Positions 1 to 10,378 of a stretch of DNA of 64,000 nt are shown here, one piece after another; position 1 is the stretch's first letter, and the number at the start of each line of letters is the position of its first letter. A program made the position numbers and the translations under genes. This DNA is from Pollenia angustigena (Eukaryota; Arthropoda; Insecta; Diptera; Polleniidae): NCBI GenBank assembly GCA_930367215.1, contig OV884060.1:207393253-207457252 (forward strand), written 5' to 3'. The notes beneath the pieces were generated by a model. It searched no databases and was not told the DNA's origin. It saw only the letters and a program-made list of their open reading frames with translations.

Positions 1-10
1 TTGGTTTTTC

Positions 11-1262
11 TTTATACCCTCCACCACAATTAGTTGTGAAGAGGGTATATTCAGTTTGTCATTCCGTGTGAAACTTTTTTACTATTCATCTCAGACCCTA
101 TAAAGTGTATATATTCTGGGTCCTTGAGTAATTTTAAGTCGATTTAGCCATGTCCGTCTGTCTGTCCGTCTGTTGAAAACACGCTCACTTTCGAAAAACT
201 CAAAAGAAATCAACAAACTTGGTGTCAAATTGCTTGTAGTTATCCTAAGCAGTTTGGGATTGAAATTCAGCAAAATCGGTTCAATAGGATCTGAGCTATG
301 AATCAAAATGTGGAACCACCACCTAAAAAAAATTGATAATTTTGTTACAAAAACTAACATAAATGGTGGAAAAATGCACAGAATGATATAAGATTTCGCA
401 ACAATTCGTTTTATTCAACTGGAAATCACGCTGTGAAATTTCGTGAAGATCCGTCAATAATTTACCCTAGGCCCCATATAAGCCCTACTCCCGGAAAACA
501 GTATATAAGGCCTAAAACCCTAACTAACAATGCTATCATTACAAATTTTGGCAAGTCACAGTTACATAGGACTAGAAATTAAACTGTTAAGTTTCGTGAA
601 GATCGGTCCATAATTTACCATAGGCCCCATATAAAACCTACTTCCGGAAAACAACTTAGTACGCCTAAAAACGTAAAAAATAATGCTATCATAACAAAAT
701 TTGGTACATCAAAGTTTTATAGAACTAAAAATAAATCTTTGAAATTTCATGAAGATCGGTTCATAATTTACCATAGGCCCCATATAAACTTTACTCCCGG
801 AAAACAACTTAGTACGCCTAAAAACGTAAAAAATAATGCTATCATAACAAAATTTGGTACATTAAAGTTTTATTGGACAAGAAATAAAATTGTGTTATTT
901 CGTGAAGATCGGTCCATAACTTACCCTGGGCCCCATATAAACCTTACACCCGGAAAACAGTTTAGTACGCCTAAATCCGTAAAAAATAATGCTATCATAA
1001 CAAAATTTGGTACATCAAAGTTTTATAGAACTGGGAAAAAGACTGTGAAATTTCGTGAAGATCGGTCCATAATTTACCCTAGGCCCCATATAAACCCTAC
1101 TACCGGAAAACAGTTTAGTCGCCTAAATCCATAATTAATAACAAATCGCCACAGTTTAAGATAATAATAACATCATACAGATATTACTCCTTAAACATTC
1201 GAACTGTCGGTGGAGGGTATCAAAGATTCGGCACAGCCGAATATAGCACTCTAACTTGTTTA
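11..1262 (-). repeat. Hairpin-ended interspersed repeat, family A, copy 1
   Basis: One edge reads TATACCCTCCACCACAATTA followed by a short stem-loop. The other carries a perfect hairpin (TTCGGCACAGCCGAA) and ends in ACTTGTTT. The same pair of ends recurs at 40499-41868 and 49311-52205. A GTCCGTCTGTCTGTCCGTCTG-type microsatellite lies near 150. About five tandem units of ~154 bp follow (starts near 436, 590, 745, 898 and 1050), each containing GAAGATCGGTCCATAATTTA. No transposase is visible. Hairpin ends, a short microsatellite and an internal minisatellite resemble Helentron/DINE-1-like non-autonomous elements of flies; that assignment is inference. Open frames across the units are by-products of the repeat. 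Confidence 0.8.
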
Positions 1263-1925
1263 TTTTGGAAATTTGTTTTGAGCATTTCAAATTTGGTATT
1301 GATAATCTTCTCAAATTCAACAGTTTGTTAAATAGATAAATTGATCAAAAACTAAACATTCTTCAGGAGATATTTGTCTCATATAGTTTTTAACAATTTA
1401 AATGACCTTTTGACCTTTAAGCTTATAGCTTGAATTTTGGCCTTATTTAGTTAGGTAGCACCCTAATATTTACTAACTTATTTTAAACATTCGTTCATTT
1501 GGCTATTAAGAGATTTAAGGGTAGTTGAATGATTTCGTTTTCTAGATTACTCCCCCCTCCCCCATTCCCTCCTCTTTTTCGTTTGTTTTTATTTTTGGCG
1601 TGTAATTTTTAACTCCTCATAAATCTTTAATTTTTCAACGAAAACCTCTCTCGTACTTGTTCACCATAAAAGTTTTTTTTGCCAAAATTTATTAGACGTT
1701 TGGTGGTGTTTTAGTGCTTTATTTATTTCTTTCTTCATCATCAGGTCCATGTAAATTTCAATTAAAAGACCAACTAAATGCAGAAGTAGACAGACTGGTT
1801 GGTGTGTTAGCCAGTCATTGTGGCGCAATTATGTTTGTTTTATTTGCTTTAAGGAATTTTTATGGTGTTTTAGCATTTAAAACAATTCCTAAATTGTATC
1901 TTAACATTTTGTTTGATAATTTCAG
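1263..1925 (+). other. inv: Intron sequence upstream of the invected homeobox exon
   Basis: AT-rich DNA between repeat A and the acceptor site that ends in TTTCAG at 1925. It holds a C-rich run near 1551-1570 and no convincing coding exon. It is taken as the 3' part of the intron preceding the homeobox exon, because the downstream exon starts in the second position of a codon and needs one base from an upstream exon outside the window. Confidence 0.6.
1744..1749 (+). other. Possible but doubtful 6-bp microexon of invected
   Basis: Six bases (GTCCAT) sit between a pyrimidine-rich AG acceptor and a GTAAAT donor, and they keep the reading frame. Invected genes of insects are known to carry a 6-bp microexon coding an Arg-Ser insertion just upstream of this exon. 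In phase these bases would instead code Pro-Cys with the expected neighbours, so they do not give Arg-Ser. Size, phase and splice context fit; coding content does not. The true microexon may lie upstream of the window. Confidence 0.12.
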
Positions 1926-2527
1926 GTCCCCGTGTAAAAAAACCAAAAGCGCCAAAAACAACAAACTCCTCATCGTGCGCTGCAGCATCAGCAAGTGCCT
2001 GCAATGAAAAAGCCAACTCACCCAGTTCATCATCGTCTGCGAATACCAACGAAGATAAACGACCGCGTACAGCATTTAGTGGTTCACAATTAGCAAGACT
2101 GAAGGTACGTTTCATATAAAATTTAAAACTGATAATAAATTTGTGTCCTCATTTTTTTCAAAAATATTCTAATTAAATATTATTTTATTTTTTCTTGTTT
2201 ATTTTTCAGCATGAATTCAATGAAAATCGCTATTTAACTGAAAAACGTCGCCAACAATTAAGCTCCGAGTTGGGCTTAAACGAAGCCCAAATTAAAATTT
2301 GGTTTCAGAACAAACGTGCCAAATTAAAAAAGTCCAGTGGCGTTAAGAACCCTTTGGCCATACAATTAATGGCTCAGGGTCTATACAATCACTCGACCAT
2401 ACCCCTAACCAGAGAGGAAGAAGAACTGCAAGAGTTGCAAGAAAGAGAAAAGAACAATAACACCAGCAATACTAATAATAACAATAGTCTGCAACAGCAG
2501 CAAGCAGCCAGTGCGGTATCTTCTTAA
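1926..2527 (+). CDS. inv: Invected homeodomain transcription factor, last two coding exons (partial)
   Basis: Two exons, 1926-2104 and 2210-2527, are separated by a 105-bp intron with GTACGT donor and TTTTTCAG acceptor. The acceptor phase needs one base from an upstream exon. Exon 1 here codes a Ser/Asn-rich linker, then [17 protein letters not shown]. Exon 2 continues [18 protein letters not shown] and the recognition helix [15 protein letters not shown], with homeodomain Gln50, then the engrailed-family C-terminal block [15 protein letters not shown]. The intron falls between homeodomain residues 17 and 18. Known family role: nuclear DNA-binding segment-polarity and posterior-compartment regulator. 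[19 protein letters not shown] and [17 protein letters not shown] match Invected rather than Engrailed ([19 protein letters not shown]). The tail after ELQE is a long Asn/Gln-rich stretch ending AVSS, unlike the short Ala-rich Drosophila Invected tail. The N-terminal half and promoter are outside the window. Confidence 0.93.
2105..2209 (+). other. inv: Intron within the invected homeobox
   Basis: A 105-bp AT-rich intron splits the homeobox after codon 17. Donor GTACGT and acceptor TTTATTTTTCAG are both canonical, and splicing restores a continuous homeodomain (LARLK joined to HEFNEN). Confidence 0.92.
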
Positions 2528-2730
2528 AATTTTAAAAGAACGGGGGACTTTAAGTCTTTTTGTACAAAATATTTTTTTTTTTTTTTCTTTTTTTATTTTT
2601 GAAAGAGTGTAAATAGTTGAATATTGTTGTTAATTGTGTAAAAAAAATAATAGTAATTTTAAATGTAAAATCGTTTTGAAATGCAAGCAATATTAGAATT
2701 TAGATAAAAATTCAATACATTATTTTCTTT
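2528..2730 (+). other. inv: Likely 3' UTR of invected
   Basis: Begins directly after the TAA stop and contains T-rich runs and ATAAAA/AATACA-type variants of the polyadenylation hexamer near 2703-2718. No strong AATAAA is seen, so the 3' boundary is a guess. No coding sequence or recognised repeat lies in it. Confidence 0.4.
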
Positions 2731-2974
2731 TACCGCGATGAGAAGGAAGGGAATACGCTTGGAACAATTATTTAAAAGTTTCATTTTAAAACAACTTTAT
2801 TAATCATTTTTTCTATTTCACTACCCTGCAGTTCTGATGGTTGTTTTAAGTTATATTCAAAGTAAAGTATTGATAGTACTGCTAACCAAATTTGAGACAT
2901 ATGTTATTAAATGTTCTAACGAGATTTTGTATCCGGAGTCAAATAACGTGGACAAATATTAAACTCTTAACCCT

Positions 2975-3260
2975 ACAGATTACTTTGGAAAGTCGCTTAT
3001 ACTGTCCCACATTTGATAGAAGGCAACTTCTAGGACAATGTCGTTTATACTGTCCCGCATAGAGTTTGAAACAAAGCAACTTTTATAAAAAAATTTCGCT
3101 TTTATTGTCCCATATAGAGTTTGATAGAATATAACTTCTAGGACAATATCGTTTATACTGTCCCCCATAGATTTTGACTGAGGTAGCTTACAATGTCGCT
3201 CATCCTGTCCTTCATTAAGTTTGATAGGGGGAACCAAACCAGATATTGTTAATCATATCG
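2975..3260. repeat. Degenerate short tandem repeat
   Basis: Four to five imperfect copies of a ~55-60 bp unit built on TATACTGTCCCGCATAGAGTTTGA and AACTTCTAGGACAATATCG. Any open frame across it is a by-product of the repeat. The unique stretch that follows (3261-3930) shows nothing recognisable. Confidence 0.6.
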
Positions 3261-3934
3261 TCTAGAAAACCTTAACAGACAACGACAATATCGTCAGCGG
3301 CAATCTGGGCAACTGGGTTTCAAACATGTTCATACGACTCGTACTCATACCAACGTAGCGATATAAAACACGAACCTGATTTTATTTAACACCCAAACTG
3401 ATCTATTCCAACCTGTCAATAGAACACGTTTAATCATTCAACTTACAAGTGAACAAATACAATAATATAATGTTTGCTTAACGATGTAAACTTCACTCAA
3501 CGTTAAAAATCTTTGCTTGATTGGAATTGATTTAGATTTAAGCGTAATTGAATCAAGCAGAAAAGTAATTTTTGCAGTTCTCTGGTTTTGAAACCTAAAT
3601 TATACAACAATGTGATACAATTAGGCCGCGTTTCGGTTTTCTTTGAGAGCAGACGAAAAATACGCCGAGGACGACGGAACGCAAACACGAGTGTGCTGCA
3701 CGCCGGTTTGAATGCAGCAGATTTCCCATGCCTTTCAAAATGGTCGCGTCATTTGCGGTCTCTCAACAGAGGCTATGACATAAGCTCAAGTCAAACTCAA
3801 AAATAACTAGAAGTTGCAATTTCATTTCACTGTCTATCCTGGGCCTAAAGAACCTGCTAAATCTATGATATATTACTAAAAATAATAAGAAATAGAATGT
3901 GGGAATTATTTCTTTTCATAAATTACTTTATTAT

Positions 3935-4112
3935 ATTAAAAATATTTTATTTTTCAAATTTATTCTAAGAGCTAAATTTCAGTTATGTATTTTATAAAGC
4001 TTTTTGTAATTTCTAAAAAAAAATTAAAGGATAAGGACTATTGCAAAAAGCTTTATAGAATACATAACTGAAACTTAGATCATAGAATAAATTCGAAAAA
4101 TAAAAAATTTCG
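3935..4112. repeat. Palindromic MITE-like inverted repeat
   Basis: The two halves are inverse complements: the left arm contains TTTCAGTTATGTATTTTATA and AAGCTTTTTG, the right arm CAAAAAGCTTTATAGAATAC and ATAACTGAAAC. Only a short spacer separates them. There is no coding content. This structure fits a foldback or MITE-like element, class unknown. Confidence 0.65.
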
Positions 4113-5003
4113 AATAGAAATAATAAGAAAAATACTGGAAATAATTTCAACAAACAGTTCCTAGTTAGGGACAAAAAGTTACCATTGCTCCAACTGCATA
4201 TTTGACGGAAATATGTACGTCATCAGATCTACTGGGTAATGGTTTTTTTTTTTTGAAAACTAAATGGTTTAAAGTTAAATTTCCTCAATAAATTTGTTTA
4301 TTGTTTGAACACTTAGCAATCTTACGTTAAGCCAATTGTCACATTACTAGTTATTAAGTAGTTATTCCACATTTTACAATATCTTTTTAGTAGAAACAAA
4401 AACAGATATTGAACGTTACAATTTGCGAATGCTAATTTCTTGCCTTATTTTAAAGAGATTTAGCCCAATAATTTCTTTTATCGTAGAATGTATAGCCAAA
4501 AACATATAACGCAGACAAATAACCAGGGGGTTAATCGCATATTTCGATTCAAGATCAATCATTTACGAGTAGGAACAGTTTGTTCTGTGTATTACGATTT
4601 TCGTATCCGTACAAAACGACGACAGAGGTTGTATTTATAAACAAACGACAAATTTGAAAAAAAAACTTAATGTTCGTAATAAAGAGTTGCTGTTTCGAAG
4701 GGAATTTTAAAAAATTTCCGTTCATTTAAAACAAATAGTACGAAACTCGTAATACATAGTGCAAATTTCGAATCAAAATGTCATCCCCCAGGGTACCCCA
4801 TTACAATTATTACAGCCGTACCTAAACAACAGCGGAAAGCGTTTTCTATCTGCCAAAAATTCTCATGCCCATACAATTTGTATGAAGCATCCCTAAATAG
4901 CGCGGCGTCAACGCTTTGCAATTGGAAAATCCGATTAACAGCTTTACAACGAAATATTTGATTAGAACCAGTTAAAAAATATACAAACAAAAAAAATGTA
5001 TTA
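4113..5003. other. Unique AT-rich DNA with one ACAGCCGTACC repeat end
   Basis: No gene seen. At about 4813 the sequence ACAGCCGTACCTAAACAAC matches the terminus of the TA-flanked element at 57329-57960, but no matching second end is found nearby, so this is a fragment at most. Confidence 0.35.
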
Positions 5004-5144
5004 GACCCCTTTCAGACTCGGCAAGTTAGTTGCGCAAGTAACTTGCCGAGTACAGCAAAGTCTGAACTAAATTTTTTTTCCTTACCCCGACCTTACCGCT
5101 GATGACTACAAACCAATTGTTTTGCAAGACACTTGAAAGGGGTC
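5004..5144. mobile_element. 141-bp MITE, PIF/Harbinger-like
   Basis: Terminal inverted repeats GACCCCTTTCA and TGAAAGGGGTC are flanked on both sides by TTA (5001-5003 and 5145-5147), a 3-bp target duplication of the kind used by PIF/Harbinger elements. An internal palindrome has arms CTCGGCAAGTTA and TAACTTGCCGAG. Non-coding. Confidence 0.8.
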
Positions 5145-5147
5145 TTA

Positions 5148-5933
5148 CATTCAAATTTAATAAGTTTAAATAAAAAAATCTTTGAATAAACTTTTATTCG
5201 GTTATTTTGTCATGTAAAACCTATTGGGCACACGGGTACACACCCCGTTTAAGTGTTTGCGTAAGTAACATCATTCGAAGCTTATAGATATTGAACCAAT
5301 AAATGATTATTAAAACGATGCAAAGACCTTTAATTTTTAGATCTGAAATTTTAAACTCTTTTAGCTTTGGTTTATAATCTAAAAACACACCAGTACCAGG
5401 TCTTGCATTCTAGGGTTAAGTTATATTTTTTTATTTTATTGAAACAAACTAAAATTTGTTTGTCTACATTTTCTTGTTTTAAAGAAACATTCAATACAAA
5501 AAAATTCAATACAACTGTTTAATAAATCCAAAATTTTACAAAAATAATTTTTTTTTAACAATTTTTTCCCCCGAATTTAAATATTTTTTGAGCGTATTCC
5601 CATAATAAAATTACAAAACCAACAAATAAATCTTTTTGAATATCTAGTCTTAGTTTAATAAGTATTTTATTTTTGCGATTTAAGTTTCTTTTATTTGAAA
5701 AATTTAAAAAGAAATTGTTTACTTTAGTTTTTAAACAAATAAAAAAAGAACATATTAAAAACAAAAAAATAAATTAAATAATAAAAATTATTGAAACGAT
5801 GCCTGGTTTTATTTCAAGGGATAAAGTAAAAATTAAGCACTCTAACAAGTGATTGCTTTATTGTGTTTAGAAATTTTATTTTACAGGGCAACAGCATTAA
5901 AGCCTTAAAAACGGTTGATGTGAAACAGAGAAG
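5148..5933. other. AT-rich intergenic DNA
   Basis: Long A/T runs and no coding signal. Nothing recognisable. Confidence 0.5.
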
Positions 5934-6003
5934 AGCCTCTGGCAGGAATCAAACCCGCAACCCTCGCACTCATAGGCTCACTACCACCTAACCTACCAGG
6001 GAC
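5934..6003 (-). mobile_element. tRNA-derived SINE fragment
   Basis: Read on the minus strand, a tRNA-like head begins GTCCCTGGTAGGTTAG and continues to a B box GGTTTGATTCC inside a perfect T-arm-like stem. The same head occurs at 29462-29585, 39606-39795, 56027-56150 and 59273-59400. The acceptor arms do not pair and there is no proper anticodon arm, so it is not a functional tRNA gene. Confidence 0.6.
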
Positions 6004-6209
6004 ATTCACTTATTGTGTTTTACAAATTTTAATTTTAATTTCAATAATTATACCCGCGCCACAGAGTATGGACCCAACTTATATTACACCGATCGGCTTA
6101 GAATCACTTTTGGAATAGATATAACGATGGCCGTCCGTCTGGCTGGCTGTACATTAGACTGGTCCTTATTTTCCAAAATAATAATTTCTTCTTTTATCTT
6201 CTTCTATCT

Positions 6210-6827
6210 TCTATATATATAAAATAGGATGTGTGTATGTATGTATGTAACGTATGGACTCCAAAACGGCTAAGCCGATTTTGATGAAATTTTCAGGGAA
6301 TATTCAGGAGGCTGACACTGTGAAGTCAGATTTTCGGTCTGCGGGCGGAAGGGCTTGGCAAAATCCAATTTTCATATTGCACCACCAAAGACTTCTAAAT
6401 AATTTGGACGATTTTTATTTTAAAATTATCGACATGGTCCAACTTAGATTTATATGAAAATAAAATATTGCTCCGCCCACTTTTACGCCCACTTTTTTCG
6501 AATTACCTAAAATCAGAAAACGGCTTCATCGATTTGAAAAATTTTTCTCTCAAATGTTCGTATTAATCCATTTTTTCTATTAAGGGCATAACTTGAGAAC
6601 GGCTTGACCGATTTGGACGATTTTTTATTTAAAATGATTGCCATGGTCCAACTTAGGTTTTTACGGAAAGAAAATTTTGCAACGCCCACTATTTTTCGAT
6701 TTACCTAAAATCAGAAAACGGCTCCATCGATTTGACTAATTTTTCTTTCAAATGTTCGTATCATTTAAAAATCAAACGCAAACATTTTTCCTAATTTGGA
6801 CAGGACAACGCCTGTCGGGGCAGCTAG
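6210..6827 (+). mobile_element. Short non-autonomous Helitron
   Basis: Starts TCTATATATATAAAATAGG and ends with a hairpin (GACAGG...CCTGTC) followed by GGGGCAG and the terminal CTAG before T, the classic Helitron 3' end. Inside are several imperfect AACGGCTxxxCCGATTT blocks. No Rep/helicase coding is present. The 5' start is read from the TC terminus; the expected preceding A is not there. Confidence 0.7.
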
Positions 6828-6940
6828 TTTTCGACTATAAAGTGGTTACTGACGTTATTATTCATGCGCATTGCTTGCGTTTTTTTTTTACATATATTCC
6901 GAGGCCGAGGCTGGCTGCCAGTTCCATCCGACATAAAAAA

Positions 6941-7330
6941 TGTCTGCAAAATCGGCTGTCAATGCCCACAAAAATGATGCAAACTCAAATGACTCAGCTA
7001 CTTCAGTAGAAAATGCAACTCTGGTCGCATAGAATCTATAATTTTATGAAAAATTTCATGAACAATTGCAAGTCGGATAGACTTAACAAAAAACATCTAT
7101 TGCTCAATTCATTCTTAAGCCACACTATCATACTTTATGAGCACTCACGATTTTTTTGACAAATCGTACAATTGAATAGGATAGAGGAAAAAAGTTTGGC
7201 TGATTGAACAGGCTGCAGCCAAACTTTTACAGATGGAGCTATCAGTTAGTCCTAAAGGACATGTCTTTTGGACAAACTTAGCTTAAGTTTTGGAACAAGA
7301 GACTGTGCTCCAAAAAACTAACGAGTGGCA
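6941..7330 (+). pseudogene. Possible decayed TE coding fragment
   Basis: An ATG at 6941 opens about 30 codons rich in Ser, Asn and Ala (MSAKSAVNAHKNDAN...) before a stop. Further protein-like but interrupted text follows to about 7330. Its position directly after the Helitron and its composition suggest a retroelement leader or gag start, but no diagnostic motif is seen. Low confidence; it may be chance. Confidence 0.2.
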
Positions 7331-7503
7331 ATAACAAACGGCAGAGAATTTCATATACATATGTATATCTTATACAGCGTCTAATAGATGACACGTTTAA
7401 CGCCCCCTCTTAGTCTGCGAAAATAAGTTCTTCAAAACTAATCATATTTTTCATTTTAATTTAATTAACTTTTTATTCACTTTGAATCACTTTGCAGTTC
7501 GTT

Positions 7504-8275
7504 TTTATACCCACTCCACAACAGTGGAAAGGGTATTATGCATTTGTGCTGATGTGTGTGACGCCTTAAAATATTGGTCCTAGACCCACCATAAAGTATG
7601 CCGTTCGTCTTAGAATCACTTTCTGAGTCGAACTAACGATGTCCGTCCGGCTGGCTGGCTGGCTGGCTGTCCATGTAACCTTGTGCGCAAAGTACAGGTC
7701 GCAATTTTGGAGATAATTTGGGTCATAGGTTCTTATTGGCACAAGGACCAAGCCTATTGAAAATGGGCTGAATCGTAGGATGACGAGGGAAGATAGGGGG
7801 AAATTTCTTCCTCTCAGAATCTATATGGACACAAAATGTATGCATTTTTTAAAAAATAGGACCACGAGGGAAGATAGGGGCAATTTCTGCCTCCCAAACG
7901 GATTTTAATGAAATTTAAACCATAGATAGATCCATATCTATATGGACACAAAATGTATGCATTTTTTAAAAAATAGGACCACGAGGGAAGATAGGGGCAA
8001 TTTCTGCCTCTCAAACGGATTTTAATGAAATTTAAACCATAGATAGATCCATATCTAAATGGACACATTAGCTATACAGTTTTTCAAAAATAGGACCACA
8101 AGGGGAGGTAGGGGGCAATTTCTGCCTCTCACAGACCTTCAAACCGATTTTCATGAAGTTTATGAACATAGATAAATCTATATTTATATGGACACATAAG
8201 CATGATGTGTTTTTAAATACTGTGGTTAGGGTATCATATGGTCGGTCTTGACCGACTATACTTTCTTACTTGTTT
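7504..8275 (-). repeat. Hairpin-ended interspersed repeat, family B, copy 1
   Basis: Begins TATACCCACTCCACAACAGTGG and ends with hairpin GGTCGGTCTTGACCGAC then TTTCTTACTTGTTTT. A GGCTGGCTGGCTGGCTG microsatellite lies at about 7651. About three ~118-bp tandem units contain GGACCACGAGGGAAGATAGG. Other copies: 36155-36762, 46975-47631, 49928-50216 and 61673-62374. Architecture parallels families A and C. No transposase is visible. Confidence 0.8.
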
Positions 8276-9230
8276 TAATTTGTTTTATATATTTTTAGTT
8301 GCCAATCTGTCAAAATAGCACTATCGATAACTTTTTGGCAGCTAAACAATGTTGCCGTACCTAATTCCAATTAAAATATCAGTTGTGATGCTTTTTGACA
8401 ACGCAACTGAAGTTGTGTTGCCACACGTAATCGAACCATAAATACAGCGGTGCCTGCCACTCTATTCTTTGCTCGAGGTAAATGGATGAGCTAAATGATT
8501 TGAATCATTGTGAGTATTGTAAGTATTTTCTTGAAATTATAAATCAAGCTTAGGTCATTTATGAGTATGCTTATAATGTCGACGTCGCACTCATAAATAT
8601 TTCTCTTGTGAGTATGAGTGAATCAGAGTAGTTAAGTTGAAATGATTTCTTCGCACTTATACTTACAATTGCATGAGTCAGTATTAGCGCGAAAAAACGA
8701 TTCATTGCTGATCTCTGCTCTATACCCAAAATTTATAAATAAAAACGTTAAACAGCTGACTAAAAACAAAAACGTACAGAAATTTTTGGTGACATTAGTG
8801 TGATCATTTGCCTGTATTTTTTGCTTTTAACTGGTCTTGAAATTGTGTTTTTTTTTTTAAATAAGAATAAGAATACTTTTTAAAATCTATTTTTTTTAGT
8901 GCATGTCAAGAATTTTGCAAATTTAAATCTGGCAAGCCTAAATACACTTCACATTGTAACATTTCACTGATATAATTTTTAAAACTAATAAAGAAATTTA
9001 TTCCTTTTGATTGCATTAATTTTCTGTAACTTATAACAATTTTTTTTTTGCTTTCTCAATTTTGCAAAAAAAAAAATGAAAAGAGATTAAAATGACTTGA
9101 TTAAGCGAAATTTTTGTCTCAAACCACACAAAACGTCTTACTTCCAAAAACATTAAATGAAAAAAAATATATGTATTTGAAAGTAACAAAATAAAAAATT
9201 ATATCTCTTATACGTATTATTATGTGATTT
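8276..9230. other. Unique AT-rich DNA
   Basis: No gene. Around 8480-8740 there are several palindromic GAGTATGAGT/ATTTATGAGTATGCTTATAA motifs. A sequence near 8709-8730, read in reverse as CAGAGATCAGCAATGAATC, looks like one end of a hAT-type MITE without an identified partner. Confidence 0.35.
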
Positions 9231-9560
9231 ACAACATGAGCTCAAGTTTCTTTGTTGATCGGCCAACGTTCAACGGACCACCTTTTTTTGTGTTAAGCTG
9301 CATAAGTGTGTCGCCCAAAGTCGACGACGACGATGGGTGACAACAACGATCAGTGCTGCAGCGGCATTGGATTTTACAACATTCAGATGTTGTAAAATTC
9401 AGTTTTATTTAAGTGCCAATATTGGAGTGAAATGTTAATGTGTTTTAAGCGAAAAAAAAAATATTTAAATAAAAAGATTTTTATTTTAAAATTATAAACC
9501 AAAAGAAAAAAATTATAAAAGCCAAGAAAACAAATGCGTGAGTGTTGTGACAACTTCATT
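9231..9560. other. GC-richer unique block, possible regulatory or 5' UTR-like DNA
   Basis: Less AT-rich than its surroundings and free of recognised repeats. It contains GTCGACGACGACGATGGGTG and a 20-codon open frame starting at the ATG near 9333. A short palindrome TTTTACAACAT...ATGTTGTAAAA follows. It could be an enhancer or an untranslated exon; there is no direct evidence for either. Confidence 0.25.
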
Positions 9561-10378
9561 ATAAACCAACAACTTAATGGCTGATTTTAAGTAGAAAATT
9601 TACGATTTGTTTTTACGAAATACATACTTCCAACAATTTTACAAAAAAAAGCCCCCATTATTTATAATTTTAAATGACCCCTTAGTATAAATGCAGTCCT
9701 TAAGAAATACCCAAGAAGATATTAAAAATTGTCATTGCGTTCCAAATCTTTCAAATCACCATCTTCAGGAAATATTTTTATGCTAAAAAAATTCTTTTTT
9801 TTTTTCAATCTTTCAAACGCCTACACTTTTATTAAGAACAACCTTAACGCAGCCTTTCTTGAGATGAAGGTGATGAAGAAGGTCAAGATTTTAATAAAAT
9901 TTGTTTAAAAATTAATTCATATCAAAACATGTCCAATCGTAAGATGAACATTAAAGGAAACATGTCACATGTTACGTTTTTTACTGTTTGGATTTCTTTT
10001 AATTTTTGGTCAGCAAGAGATTAATGATGATCTTTCCTTCTCTGGTTTTTTTGTGGTTATTGTTGTAGTTAATTCAGAGAATTTTTGTTTGTTTTTAACA
10101 GATATTTTTTTCTTCTTGCCATTAAGTTCTATAAATCAAAGTCTGGTTTATTGCCAACGGCGGTACAAGTGCTTAAAAGTCATTCTCCCAAAAAAAAAAA
10201 AAAAAAAAAATTAAATTAGGGGTACAAATAAATTTTCGCTTAGCCGGAATCGTATTTAATAAAAATTATTTAAAAATATATTTTTATAAATTTTAATTGA
10301 TATCAAGTTTTATATAAGCTCTGTTTCGAGGCGAATTCATGTAAACAGTGTTGGCAATACTACAACAAGTACAACCAT
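9561..10378. other. AT-rich intergenic DNA
   Basis: No gene. Contains a 20-base A run near 10191-10210 and other homopolymers. Confidence 0.5.

Noticed and set aside
739..1134. 131-codon open frame in family A, plus a similar one at 41048-41326
   Set aside because: It spans identical tandem units whose repeated frame produces repeated peptides. Non-coding minisatellite.
1744..1749. Confident call of an invected microexon
   Set aside because: It does not encode the expected Arg-Ser. Kept only as a low-confidence feature.
8465..8735. Complete hAT MITE near 8.5-8.7 kb
   Set aside because: One end looks right (CAGAGATCAGCAATGAATC in reverse), but no matching second end or 8-bp duplication was found.
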